From Scylla paramamosain (Eukaryota > Arthropoda > Malacostraca > Decapoda > Portunidae): 64,000 bases of DNA. The stretch is taken from the NCBI RefSeq assembly GCF_035594125.1, contig NW_026973734.1, positions 310,001 to 374,000 of the forward strand, written 5' to 3'. Made by a program: the position numbers and the translations under genes. The notes under the pieces were generated by a model. It was not told the DNA's origin, ran no database searches, and saw only the letters and a program-made list of their open reading frames with translations. Shown piece by piece: positions 12,952 to 24,695 of the stretch. The stretch's first letter is position 1; every line of letters starts with the position of its first letter.

Positions 12952-13768
12952 CGTATTTGATGGCTCATAAGACGCATGGGCTCATAAGACGCATCCAGTT
13001 TTGCCAGACATTGAAATAAAAAAAAGTAAATAAATAAATAATTAAATATTAATAAATAAATAAATAAAAATAAATAAATAAATGAGCGGACTTAAGCTCT
13101 GAATATGAAGTGCAGTATTTCACCTGACATTTGAAGACTCTCACATGCATTTAGATCATTATTAGATCCCAATATTTTGCATCTAAAAACTTTAATATTT
13201 GCTAGTAGCCTACTTACTAATCCTCTTGTGAGGTGTAAACATGTACCTGGCATATGGCGTCGGCAGCGACTGTGAGAGACTACGGGGTTAATAAAGTTTG
13301 TTCATAAGAATGTCAAAAGATAGGTGTAATTTTAATTGTATGAAAGTGCGTCTTACCTCAAGGAGTAACGGCATCACAGTATTAAGAACGCAGTGAAGCT
13401 TGCCCGTGTCACCGGGTTAGGCGCGTAACCGACCACGTGTTTGTTTTGGTACATGCAATGCGTGTGCATGGTCACTTGGGCAAATCCTTCCTGACTGGCG
13501 TCATTCTGTGTAAATTACCGGTAAGTATGACCTAATATATATTGTTACCTTGAAAGAAAGACTTGTTTTGTGGTGTAGTATAAATCATCACTTTGTTTAC
13601 AGTGCGAAGATTTCTGGGGTTTGATTTCAGAGCCTCTGTTGCCATAGTCTTACCACCAACCACTGCCTCAGTGCTGAACCTTGGCCTCATAGGACGCAGG
13701 CTCATTTCATGACACTTTTTTTTTTAGGGGAGGGGAGAAAAGGTGCGTCTTATGAGCCATCAAATACG
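12952..13768. mobile_element. Non-autonomous DNA transposon with perfect 25-bp TIRs
   Basis: Positions 12952-12976 and 13744-13768 are exact inverted copies over 25 bp, beginning CGTATTTGATGGCTCATAAG. Just inside, the left end repeats CTCATAAGACGCAT once more, and a diverged copy (CTCATAGGACGCAG) lies at about 13686. The 817-bp body has no coding frame and contains a TAAA-rich tract at 13018-13085, so it is a MITE-like or internally deleted element. The flanks do not show a clear target-site duplication, so the superfamily is left open. Confidence 0.85.
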
Positions 13769-14049
13769 GTATAAAATGTTGCAAATAACACCTTATATTT
13801 TGTCATGTAGTATTTTAAAATAAGTAGGCGCTACATCTGGCAAGACACTTATGACAGACTTCTGATAAATGTATTATGAAAAGTGTTCAAAGTTGTGATA
13901 CACATCCGTCTTAACTGTGACACATTGCATATCTCAATGAAGAATATGGGCCCACTCCCTTCTACCTCCGCCAGCAGTACGACAAGATCTGGTGTGGCGT
14001 TACATTGTGGAATATGCAATTTTTTTTAATGTTACCAAAAAATTATGAT
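13769..14049. other. Unassigned spacer
   Basis: Short AT-rich gap between the TIR element and the next LINE. Nothing recognised. Confidence 0.5.
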
Positions 14050-15770
14050 GAGTTTTGAGCAAAACGAGTTGCAAAGAACCTTCCAGAACGCACATCCCTT
14101 GCAACTCCAACATTTGCTGTACTCATCTCCATGTCCAGTTCTTATACTTGAACATACAAATCTTCATGTGGATAAACTACTTGTTAATCACAACACTAGT
14201 AATGCCTCAGGAACCAAGGCAATGGAAAAGAGCTAATGTAGTGCCAATACACAAAGGGAGAAATAAAATGGAAACATTAAATTATGGATCAGTGTCACTA
14301 ACAAGTATTGTAAGCAAGCTTTGTGAAATAGTAATTAAAGACAGATGGGTGCAGTATTGAGAAGATGAAAAGATTATTACAGAAAAGCAATTTGGATTCA
14401 GGAAAGGAAGATCCAGTGTCACAAATCTACTGAGCTTCTACATGAGAGTAATAGATGGAGTGCAAGAGAGGGACGGATGGGTTGATGTGGTATACCTGAA
14501 TCTCAAAAAAGCATCCGATAAAGCTCCCCACAAAAGTCGTATGTGGAAGCCAGAGAATGGAGGGGGGCTAAAGGGAGCAACATTGAAATGGATGGAGGAC
14601 TATTTACAAGGGAGGGAAGTGAGAGATCGGTTGATCCGGTACACCAGGATCTCTAAAAAGCATCTGATAAAGTTCCCCTTAAAAGTCTCATGTGGAAGCT
14701 AGAGAATGGAGAAGGACTAAAGGGAGCAACATTGAGATGGATGGAGGATTATTTACAAGGGAGGGAAGTGAGAACAGTAATTAGAGATGCTAATTCAAGT
14801 TAGCAGAAAGTGACAAGTGGGGTACCGCAAGGGTCTTTGTTGGCACCTATTATGTTTCAGATATATGTAGATGATATGACAGGGCATCTATATAGTTATA
14901 TAAATCTTTTTGCTGATGATGCAAAAATAATGAAAATAAAGAATGAAACTGACAGCAAGGAATTACAAAAGGATATTGGCAAGATACATGCATGGAGCCA
15001 AAGATGGAAACTAGAATTTAATGCCAGAAAATGCCACATGATGGAAATAGAAAAAGTAAAAAGAGACCATGGAATTACAAAATGGGAGGAGAAATAATAA
15101 CAAAAAGTAATGAGGAAAAAGATTTTTGAGTAATGATTCAGGACACACTATCACCTGAAAGGCACATAATCAGAATATTTAGCTCTATATACAGCTTGTT
15201 GATAGACATTAGGGTGGTGTTTAACTATTTAGATAAAGAAATTATGAAGCAAGTTATAATAAGCATGATACATCCTAAATTGAACATGCAGCAGTAGTTT
15301 GAGCTCCACATAGAAAAAAAGACATACGGAGACTGGAAAGAATACAGAGGATAGCGACAAAGATGGTACCAGAATTAAAAGACTTAAGCTATGAAGAAAG
15401 ACTTGAAGAGATGGGATTACCAACACTACAAGGGAGAAGAGAAAGAGGAGACCTGATAACAATGTACAAATTAGTAATAGTAAACAATACAGAAAGAACA
15501 GACAGAAATGACTTGGCACCACAGATGGAGCAGGGAGAGAGACAGACAAGGAGGCATGGGAAGAAAATAAAGGAGTGTATGTTCAAGCAACGTCAAGAAA
15601 TACAGCTTCCCATATAGAACTATTGAAATCTGGAATGATTTGAAGGAAAAAGTAGTTGTGGTTAACAGTGTTTAAAGACAAACCAGATAAATATGGTTAT
15701 GGAGACAGGACAAAATGAGCTTTGGCTCGTGCCCTGTACAATACGGCTAGGTTAATACACACACACTGAT
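14050..15770 (+). mobile_element. LINE-B copy 1 (CR1/L2-like), 5'-truncated
   Basis: Ordered reverse transcriptase blocks on the plus strand: RQWKRANVVPIHKG, SVSLTSIVSKLCE, QFGFRKGRSSVTNLLSFY, DVVYLNLKKASDKAPH, TSGVPQGSLLAPIMF, LFADDAKIM (FADD at 14909-14920), WKLEFNARKCHMM, then TKMVPELKDLSYEERLEEMG and RRERGDLITMYK. A 3' UTR with GAGCTTTGGCTCGTGCCC follows and ends near a CA-rich tract at about 15760. Endonuclease is absent. A 149-bp offset duplication (14511-14625 against 14660-14774), stops and frameshifts make it inactive. The family assignment is from memory; copies 2-4 of the same family lie at 41.1, 43.5 and 30.9 kb. Confidence 0.85.
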
Positions 15771-15799
15771 GTACACTGTGGACTACATGCAAGAATTAA

Positions 15800-17805
15800 A
15801 TGTAAGATACAAAGTACACTTCCTGTTGTAAACAGGGTACAATAGTGCCACTCTATAAAAACAAGGGAGACATCCAGGATGTTAGTAATTACAGGGGCAT
15901 CACCTTACTTAGCTGCATGGGGAAGCTCTTCACCTCCATACTTAATGAAAGACTTATGATTATTCAAACACCTTATCTATCATTAATGAAACACGAGCGG
16001 GCTTTAGACATCGATATTCCACTCTGGATCATATATTTTTGTTGAAATGTGTAATTGATTATTTAACTGGAAAAAGAGAAAGCTATTTTGTTTATTTGTT
16101 GATCACAAGAAATCCTTTGATATGGTATGGCGTGAAGGTTTATGGTGTAAGCTTGTGAAGGAAAAGGTGCAAGGGAAAATTCTAAATGTAATAAAAAATA
16201 TGTATGATAATATCAAATCATGTGTCATGCTTAACCAGGAGATTTCAGACACCTTTGTTTGCAATGTAGGGTTAAGACAGGGGGAAAATTTATCACCAGT
16301 GCTTTTAGCTTTTTATTTGAATGATATTGAAAGTAAATTAATTGAATATAATTGCAGTTATGTAAATTTTGGTGATGATTTCTTAAACATGTACCTTAAA
16401 CTATTTGTTATTATGTATGCAGATGATACAGTTATTTTGTGTGACAGTGAGGATGGAATGAAGCAGGCACTGGTTGCTCTGAATTTATATTGTAATGAAT
16501 GGAAATTGAAGCTAAATTGTAACAAAACAAAAGTAGGGAAGAGAAAATTTATCTATGAATTGGAATTTGGTGGTAAAAACAATGAAGTAGTGACAGAGTA
16601 TAAGTATATTGGAGTGTTATTAAATTATAATTGGAGGTTTCACAAAGGTGAGCTGGAGCTAAAAGAGACAGCCACAGGAGCAATGTACTCATTAATAAAT
16701 AAGTAAGTGTAGGAAGTTTGACTTGCCAGTGGATATACAACTCGAATTATTTACCGCCACGGTGTTACCTATATTGACTTATGCATCTGAAATTTGGGGT
16801 TACCATATTGCTAGGGAGTTAGAGTATATGTACATGAAATTTCTAAAACAGGTTTTGGGTGTTCATAAGAATACTTGTAATGACATGGTGTATGGTGAAC
16901 TGGGTGTATTTCCACTTGATATTTATATAAAGAAAAAATGATAGGTTATTGGTCTAGGCTAATTTCAGGTAAAAATACTAAATTGTGTTATGTAATGTAC
17001 CAATGTCTATTGCAGCTGGATAGGTTAGGGCTTTATACTTCTCCATGGTTAGCTTGTATAAAGAATATTTGTAATGACTGTGGAATGTTTGGTATGTGGT
17101 TGTTGCAAGATGTTCCTAATTCAAGATGGTTGAAGAAAGCTGTGGAACAGAGATTGAAAGATCAGTGGCTTGTAACTTGGCATCATAATTTTGAAACAAA
17201 ATCATTAAGTAGTAATTATAGGGTGTTTAAGACAGATTTTGGCAGAGAACAATATTTAGAAAAGTTAACAAAGGGTGACAGATTATTAGTGACTAAATTT
17301 AAAACTTGTAATAATGGACTTCCTGTAAATGTTGGTAGGTATCAAGGTATCAGTAGAGAAGATAGGGTATATAACAAGTGTAATGCTGAGGTAGTAGGAG
17401 AATTTCATGTTCTTTTAGAATGTATGGATGTGGAAATTGTTAGGTTACATAATATGTATATAGCAAATTATTACATAAATAGATCAACACAATTCAAATA
17501 TGTTTTGTTCATGCAAAGTACAAGTTCAGGTGTGATGAAGAAATTATCTTTGTTTTTGAGGATGGTGCTACACATGTTTAGGTAAATAGTGTGCAAAACA
17601 GCCCAATAGTTTTTCTAATTTCTTAAGGAGCAATCTGCACTTGTAACATGGTGTACAGTATGTTATTAGCATCATTGCAATCGTAGTATAAGTATTGATG
17701 TATCCTTTAAGTGCTGTAATGTTAGGTATTGGGATTTAGGTATTGGGGTTTTCAATAACTTTTTTAATGAGAATAGTTATTATTATTATTATTATTATTA
17801 TTACT
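15800..17805 (+). mobile_element. LINE reverse transcriptase, fairly young copy with (TTA)n tail
   Basis: Plus-strand blocks: VPLYKNKGDIQDVSNYRGI, RAGFRHRYSTLDHIF (in another frame), FDMVWREGLWCKL, VGLRQGENLSPVLLAFYLND, MYADDTVILCDS (YADD at 16416-16427), WKLKLNCNKTKV, ATVLPILTYASEIWG, and a C-terminal region including EFHVLLECMD up to the stop at 17585. Frames are long (194, 72 and 215 codons). The breaks are few: near 15990-16090, near 16705, and in the A-run at about 16934-16940. A 3' UTR ends in (TTA)n at 17776-17803, a usual LINE tail. It starts abruptly within the RT, so it is 5'-truncated. Clade not assigned. Confidence 0.88.
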
Positions 17806-18206
17806 TCATAAGTTAACATAACATACTCAGATAAATTCATTTGGAAGATCTTGTTCTTTCATATGAAGTTTTTTTTTACTTCCTAAAGATTTTACATACC
17901 CATTTTTCTATATTCCCATCACATGTCTTTCAGTAATTTAAGGTTTTGACAAAGGAACATTTGTTAAGGAGAGTTATAAGGTCAAATATAAAGATGATCA
18001 TGTCTTCACTTGAGTTTTATTGCATTTCATTCCCTCAAAGGGTTTTAAATTTTGTCAATCATCAATGTCAATCCTTTACAGGGATGTCTGGTGTTGCATT
18101 GTTAGAATCTGGAAGTGTGGATCCTCACTCCTTGATCAAGCAGCAGCAGTGGCAGCAGTCATTGCTGCCCAGAGGAGGAAGCATCAGGATGCATCTAAGA
18201 GTGCTC
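17806..18206. other. Unassigned sequence 5' of the Myb/SANT-like exon
   Basis: No domain recognised. A CAGCAGCAG tract lies near 18140. Confidence 0.45.
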
Positions 18207-18345
18207 ATTGGCTGCCGGAGGCGATATGTCACTGATTCAACGTAACACACAAGGCAGCCAATCACAGGAAGGCTTTGTGTTATCACCAAGAATGCCATGA
18301 GACATTGTTTACAAACTGTTATGTGCCCACAGCCACCAATCATAG
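18207..18345 (+). promoter_or_regulatory. Possible CCAAT-box cluster upstream of the Myb/SANT-like exon
   Basis: ATTGGCTGCC at 18207-18216 and its perfect inverse GGCAGCCAAT at 18253-18262 form a 10-bp inverted repeat with CCAAT cores. A third CCAAT lies at about 18334, some 20 bp before the ATG at 18356. Position and motif suggest a promoter or 5' UTR, but no TATA or initiator was identified; chance remains possible. Confidence 0.25.
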
Positions 18346-18355
18346 TATTCCAGTC

Positions 18356-18621
18356 ATGGCCAGCAAACCTCCTAAGAAAATAAGACCTTGGTTCACTGAC
18401 ACCGAGACCTTAGCCTTGGTGGAGGAGGTGTAAAATCAGGCTGCAGTGATTCTGGAAAGGCTGGACAATAGAATCACCACAGAAAAGAACAAGACTTGGG
18501 AGGAGGTGGCTGCACGTGTGAACGCAGTCAGCCGAGTGGGTAGCTCTGAGGAAGTTTAAGGACCTACGGAGCCACGTGAAGAGCAAGGCTGCTGCAGAAC
18601 ATCATCATGCTACAGGCACTA
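18356..18621 (+). pseudogene. Myb/SANT-like DNA-binding domain exon, broken
   Basis: From ATG 18356 the frame reads MASKPPKKIRPWFTDTETLA then LVEEV, a stop, NQAAVILERLDNRITTEK and KTWEEVAARVNAVSRVG. After a +1 shift it continues LRKFKDLRSHVKSKAAAEHHH. Regularly spaced Trp residues and the RKFKDLRSHVKSK helix fit the Myb/SANT-like (trihelix) domain of NAIF1/MSANTD-type and Harbinger-associated proteins, which bind DNA in the nucleus. The exon ends at a strong donor (GGCACTA|gtgagt) with one base left over. That fits the next candidate exon at 19882. The in-frame TAA near 18431 and the frameshift near 18540 argue for a pseudogene or an assembly error. Confidence 0.6.
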
Positions 18622-19881
18622 GTGAGTTCATCAGCTTTGCCTATCACACTCTTGTTAGCATAGTTGCGAACCTAGCATGGTGTGGTTGACACATCAGGGG
18701 CCTAGAGAGCTATAGGGATGGAATTGCTGTGATATAACCAAACAGGTGTGAGTGCTCCTGCCAGTGAGTGAAGTTATGGCTTATGGTTCCAGGCCACACA
18801 GTAGGGAATTCTTTCACTCTTTCACCAGTCTCAACATGGCTTTTCTTACTTTTCTCATCAGATAGAGATTGTCATTGAGTAATTTAAACCCATATTTACC
18901 CACTGCAAATTATTTATAATGCTGATGGCAATTTTTAAACATCTATTTTTGGGAGGCAAGTTAGTTTAGGTTTGTTTGGTTAGGTTATGTTATTTCGTTC
19001 TGTTAGATTACATAGGTTAGTTTGGTTAACTTGGTTGGATTAGGTGGTGGTGTGTGACAGCTGGCTGGTGGCCACAGTGAGTGGCTGCTTATTTGTGAGG
19101 GCCAATCTACCTTTTTCTTGTACATATCGGTCTGTTTTGTATTAACTGCTTTTGTTTACTGCAAATAATTAGTTTCTGAGGGGATGGTGGGTCAGGGAGT
19201 AAAAAGTAATGGCTCATGATTTCCATAAAAACAAGAACCATATTGATTCAAAACAGGCAAAAAAATACGAGAAATAAATAGTTTCATCCACATTAGAAAA
19301 CTGGTGAGAGTAAAAATTTGCCCACTAGCAGCATATTTGCTTATTATTTTATCTTGACCAAACTGTAAACTGCATATGGAATTTAGTTAACTAATGTTTT
19401 GGACACTGCTTTAAGTAATATGACCAAATTCCCTAAATGACTTTGTTGCATAATGGGAGATAAAAATTGTTTCTTTCTGCTCACCCTTTGGGACCCAAAC
19501 TTCTAGAAAAAAAAATTATTTTAAACATGTTCTACACTGTTGAGGTTAAATATATGTTCTACATTGTTGAGGAAGAGTTAGGTTAGGGTAGGTTGTTAGG
19601 TTGGTTAGCTAGGTTGGACTGATGGTAGCAATGCTTAAAACAACTCCAAAGTTTGCTATTGTGTACATGTTGTAATTTAATGTTGGTGCTGTGTAAAATT
19701 TATCCAGATAGTTGATAACCATAACCAAGAACCTGCTAAGCACTGGATTATAGATAGCAGTGTGTACAGTAAGTACCTGTGGCAGTCAGGTCTGAGATGG
19801 TGACCACTGCAGTGATTAAAATCTTCAAGATGAGCACTTACGCATTCAAGTATTACAACAGGTGGACTTAGCTCCATGCAG
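18622..19881 (+). other. Putative intron with TTAGG-like tracts
   Basis: Lies between two phase-compatible splice sites. Contains GGTTAGGTTATG-like sequence near 18980 and AGTTAGGTTAGGGTAGG near 19567-19583. No other gene or mobile element recognised. Confidence 0.35.
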
Positions 19882-19986
19882 GTGAAGGACCTCCAGAGGA
19901 CACCACCTACACTGTTGTCCTACGGATGCTGTCACTAACAGCATTTGCAGAACTGCCAGTCCCTGACAGGGAGGGAGACACATTAT
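19882..19986 (+). CDS. Candidate second exon of the Myb/SANT-like gene
   Basis: Acceptor CTCCATGCAG|GTGAAGG and donor CACATTAT|gtaagt bound 105 nt made of 2 + 34 codons + 1 base, a symmetric phase-1 exon. Joined to the exon ending at 18621, the split codon becomes AGT (Ser). The frame continues EGPPEDTTYTVVLRMLSLTA without a stop and reads on through FAELPVPDREGDTL. No domain is recognised in the piece alone. Support comes from the splice signals, the phase match and its position 1.3 kb downstream. Any further exons would lie beyond or within the LINE-A copy starting at 20312. Confidence 0.4.
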
Positions 19987-20184
19987 GTAAGTAAAGAACA
20001 AAAAAAAAAAAAATTACATTTTGGAAATTATTACCATTTTTAACTTAAAGTACAGTAGTGTAAAAATCACAACAACCAAATATGGTAAAGCATCAGCTTT
20101 CATGGGGCCAGCAGGGCAACAGAACAACCACTCAGATTCCTGAGTTTAGATATGTAACAGACATAAACATGAAGAAATTGACTG

Positions 20185-20311
<127 letters not shown>

Positions 20312-20312
<1 letters not shown>

Positions 20313-23181
20313 TTTTTTCTTCATTAACTTCTGTAACATTTGTGGTCCTAGATCTAATTTTCAATCAGTAGAATACCACCTCTCCTCTACTAAACCTCAT
20401 CATCTTTTCCTCACTGAGGCAACTGACAGTAACCCAATTTCTGTTCCCTCCTACTTTCCGTCTCCATATTCAGTCCAAAGCTGAATGTTGTGTCTATGTG
20501 CGCAACGACTTATCCTGCTCTCATGCCCATGCTCTTGAATCTTCTGAGTTTTCCACCATCTGGCTACAGAGTCACTCTCTAAATTTATCTGTACTGTATA
20601 CCTCTCACCTAATTCCTCTGACTATAAGAAATTTTTTGACTACTTAGCTTCCAAAGTGGAGCACATTCTGTCTCTCTTCCCTTTTGCAGAGATCTCCATT
20701 CTTGGAGACTTCAATGTTCACCACCAGCTTTGACTTTCCTCTCCCTTCACTGACCATCCTGGTGAACTAGCCTTCAACTTTGCTATCCTCCACAACCTAG
20801 AGCAATTGGTACAACACCCTACTTGTGTTCCTTACCATCTTGGAGATATGCCTAACATTCTTGACCTTTTCCTAACCTCTAATCCTTCTGCTTATGCTGT
20901 CACCCTCTCTTCTCCGTTGGAGTCCTCCAATCACAATCTCATATCTGTATCTTGTTCTATTGCTCCAGTCTCTCCTCAGGATACCCATAAGTGTAGGTGC
21001 CTCTGGCATTTTGTCTCGGCTAGTTGGGGGGACCTAAGGAGGTATTTTGTTGATTTTCCTTGGAATGACCACTGCTTCCTTGTCAGAGACCTGTGTCTGT
21101 GTGTTGATTGCATGACAGAGGTGATAGTGTCTGGTATGGAGGCGTACGTTCCTCACTGTTTTTCTTGACCTAAACCTTCCAAACCTTGGTTTAACACAGC
21201 TTGTTCTTGTGCAATACATGATAGAGAGGTGGCCCACAAAAATTACTCGAGCCTTCCATCACCAAAATTTTGTGTGCTTTATATTTCTGCTAAAAACCAT
21301 GCCAAGTGTATTCTCTGACTAGCCAAAAACTTCTTCATTTATAGAAAGTGTCAGTCTTTCAAGATCTAACTCCCCTCGTGACTTCTCACATCTAGTCAAA
21401 GATATCTCCAATAACTTTTCTTCTTTTTTACCTCCTTTATTTCAGTCAGATGGCACTACTATCACATCCATCTCTAAAGCTGAACTCTTCACCTTTGTTA
21501 AAAGCACTACTGTAGGCCTTGTTCCTTCCTCTCTTCCACCCTCTGACTACTTCATGCCTTCACTGGCATAACCCTCAGAAGGCTTATGGACCTTATACGA
21601 GTCCCTCCTATTGTTCTCTGAAACTGCACCTCTGTGCTTGCTCTTGTTTAGTCAAACTCTTTCAACTCTGTCAACATCTACCTTCCTTCTTGTTGGAAGT
21701 TTGCCTACATTCCTAAAAAGTTCCTAAAAAGGGTGACCATTTTAATCCCTCAAACTACCGTCCTATTGCTTTAATTTCCTGCCTATCTAAAGTTTTTGAA
21801 TCTATCCTCAACAGGAAGATTCTTAAACATTTATCACTTCACAACCTTCTATCTGATCACCAGTATGGGTTCTGTCAAGGCTGCTATACTGGTGATACTT
21901 TGGCTTTCCTTACTGAGTCTTGGTCATCTCTTTTAGAGATTTTGGTGAAACTTTTGTTGTTGCCTTGGACATATCGAAAGCTTTTGATAGAGTCTGGCAC
22001 AAAGCTTTGATTTCCAAACTACCCTCCTATGGCTTCTATTCTTCTCTCTGTAACTTCATCTCAAGTTTCCTTTCTGACCGTTCTATTGCTGCTGTGGTAG
22101 ACGGTCACTGTTCTTCTAAATCTATTAGTAATGGTGTTCCTCATGGTTCTGTCCTGTCACCCACTCTCTTCCTATTATTCATCTATAATCTTCTAAACCA
22201 AACTTCTTGTCCTATCCACTCCTAAGCTGATGATACCACCCTGCACTTTTCCATGTCTCTAGACATCCAACCCTTCAGTTCACACAGGGAAGCCACAGAG
22301 CGCCTGACTTCTAATATCTCCAAAATTTCTGATTGGGGCAGAACAAACTTGGTATTGTTCAGTACCTCAAAAACTTAATTCCTCCATCTATCAATTTAAA
22401 ACAACCTTCCAGACAACTATCCCCTCTTCTTCAGTGACACTCAACTGTCCCTCTCTTCTACACTGAACATCCTGTCTTTTAGTTACAATCTAAACTGAAA
22501 ACTTCACATCTCATCTCTAGCTAAAACAGCTATGAAGTTGGGTGTTCTGAGACATCACTAGTTTTCTCACCCTTCCAGCTGCTAACTCTGTACTGGGGCC
22601 TTATCCATCCATGTATGGAGTATGCTTCACATGACTAGGGTGGTTCCACTCATACTGCTCTTCTAGACAGGGTGGAATCAAAAGCTTTTCATCTCATCAA
22701 CTCCTCTCCTCTAACTGACTGTCTTCAGCCTCTTTTCTCGTTGCCACAGTGTTACATCTCTAGCTGTCTTCTACCACTGTTTTCATGCTAACTGCTTTTC
22801 TGATCTTGCCAACTGCATGCCTTCCCCTCCTCCCACGGCCTCACTGCACAAAACTTTCTTCTTTCTCTCTCTCCTATTCTGTCCATCTCTCTAATGCAGG
22901 AGTTAATCAGTATTCTCAATCATTCATCACTTTCTTTGGTAAAATCTGGAACTCCCTGCCTGCTTCTGTATTTCCACCTTCCTGTGACTTGAATTCCTTC
23001 AAGAGGGAGGTTTTAACATGCTTGTGCTTCAATTTTTTGACTACTACTTCGGACCTTGTTCAGGGATTGGCATCTCAGTTTGTTTGTTTTTGTTTTTTTT
23101 GGCATCTCAGTTTGTTTGTTTTTGTTTTTTTTATCATTATTTTTTTTCCGTGGTGTCCCTCCTACATAAAAAAAAAAAAAA
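20312..23181 (+). mobile_element. LINE-A copy 1, Jockey-like, endonuclease to poly(A)
   Basis: Colinear with other copies in the window. The endonuclease region has [42 protein letters not shown] and [12 protein letters not shown] linker has PWNDHCF and AHKNYSSLPSP. The RT has FVVALDISKAFDRVWH, ISNGVPHGSVLSPTLFLLF and a former YADD now reading *ADDTT near 22227. The thumb region and a C-terminus around NSLPASVFPP and LNSFKREVLTC follow. A 3' UTR containing TGGTGTCCCTCCTACAT ends in poly(A) at 23168-23181. Many stops and frameshifts; inactive. LINE-A copies number about eleven in this window. Confidence 0.88.
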
Positions 23182-23849
23182 GCCCTCCCTGTATTTCTTT
23201 TTTTTCCCTCTTTCCAGGAGAGTCTGGCCCTCTGTGAGGACCATAGCCATCCACCCACCAGCAGTGGTGTTACAGTCATCCAGCCCTCATCTGCTGGTGT
23301 TGCTGGGGCCTCTGGATTCATTGGTGCTGTGGGTGCATTATGTGAAGTTTTAGCAGTGGGCATTAGTTTCTGAACTCATGCATCTTACAGATGACATCAC
23401 CCATTGGTGAATAACTGTTGCCACTCATTCATGTTAACATGTATTCAGTTTTGTTCTCCTGTACATACCTATGAACATTGTATGTACATTTAGCATATGA
23501 GCCATACTTTTCAATGGTTTGTATTACAGTTGATTAATATGATAATTAAATGCCTTATTTGTGCAGTACATTATTAGTGGACAATTTGTTTAACCCTCAT
23601 TTGTATGCTGTTACTTCAGCTGCCCAGCAAAACTGCAGCAGAAGGCTACTTTGGCTTATTTTTTGAGGAATACATCTCTCAGGTATTTAAAATACTGATT
23701 CCAAAAGTGTATCTTGACACCACCTTGGGTATAGTGGAAAGGTCCAAGGAGCAAATGAGGAAAAAGGACACAGCAGGATAGCAAGACATGTAACTTGACA
23801 CACTGTCAATCATCACCGTCTGCTATGTGTAGTGCTACTTCATTTCAAA
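23182..23849. other. Unassigned sequence
   Basis: Follows the LINE-A poly(A) tail. No gene or repeat family recognised. The open frame at 23013-23363 (-) overlaps the tail and is not supported. Confidence 0.45.
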
Positions 23850-23962
23850 TACTAAAAGATGAAGCAAAACCTGCCATTTAGTACTGCTAATTAACAGCTT
23901 CTATAAATATTTCCTGTGTTTTTCTGTATTGGAGGAAGAGACACTGAATAGTGGGTAAAATA

Positions 23963-24145
23963 GTAATTCAGTCTTTGAGACGTGTGAAATGTGGTAAACA
24001 TGATCCCGTAGGAGTGCCTCAATGTAATTCAGTCTTTGAGATGTGTGAAATGTGGCAAACATGATCCCGTAGGAGTGCCTCAATGTAATTCAGTCTTTGA
24101 GATGTGTGAAATGTGGCAAACATGATCCCGTAGGAGTGCCTCAAT
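23963..24145. repeat. 61-bp unit, three tandem copies
   Basis: Units start at 23963, 24024 and 24085 with GTAATTCAGTCTTTGAGA and differ by only a few substitutions. The complete MITE at 39.8 kb has a single diverged copy of this stretch, so the triplication is local. Confidence 0.95.
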
Positions 24146-24292
24146 GTAAACACAGTTTTCAAGTGGTTTGGTGGCAAGGCTGGCTCTCTCAACAATCCCC
24201 AAGGCCATCACTGCTGCACACCTGTATCTTCCTAGCAGAAAGATATCTAAGTGTTATGTTCACCTTCATTTCAGAGGTAAGTGGGTTGCTCC

Positions 24293-24380
24293 TTTCTGTG
24301 TCACTCTATAAGGCTTCTCTTACTAGATCGGTGACATTTCTGTGTCACTCTATAAGGCTTCTCTTACTAGATCGGTGACA
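24293..24380. repeat. 44-bp unit, two tandem copies
   Basis: TTTCTGTGTCACTCTATAAG starts identical 44-bp units at 24293 and 24337. The related element at 40 kb carries one. Confidence 0.95.
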
Positions 24381-24695
24381 GAGAGAATACCTGCATGATC
24401 TACATGGTATCTTTTGATGAGTTCTGTGTCATAAATTCATACAATATATCCTATCTGGGTAAATAATTCCTAAGCTGGGGTGGTTGTGGGTGGCCATCTT
24501 GGTAGCAGGAGCATCTGTCATAAGCTGCTAAGACAGGGTGGACTCAGTCTTACCATCCCATGTGGATTTAAGACAAGAATGCTCCATTCTGTCCTAGCTA
24601 TGACATATTTCATAACTAAGACTTGCTAGGACTGCTTCATAACTCCTAGAATAGAATACAAGAAGAGGTGTAAGGCAAGGACTGTACACATGACT

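Larger units (their letters stand above)
23850..24550 (+). mobile_element. Decayed pogo/Tigger-like MITE, copy 2
   Basis: Blocks such as CTTCTATAAATATTTCCT, AAGATATCTAAGTGTTATG, TCTTTTGATGAGTTCTGT and CTAAGCTGGGGTGGT line up in order with the complete copy at 39583-40359. Both termini are eroded or absent. Two internal tandem duplications expanded this copy. Confidence 0.65.

Noticed and set aside
23963..24380. CRISPR-like direct repeats
   Set aside because: The 61-bp and 44-bp units are adjacent with no spacers, in a eukaryotic MITE; not a CRISPR array.
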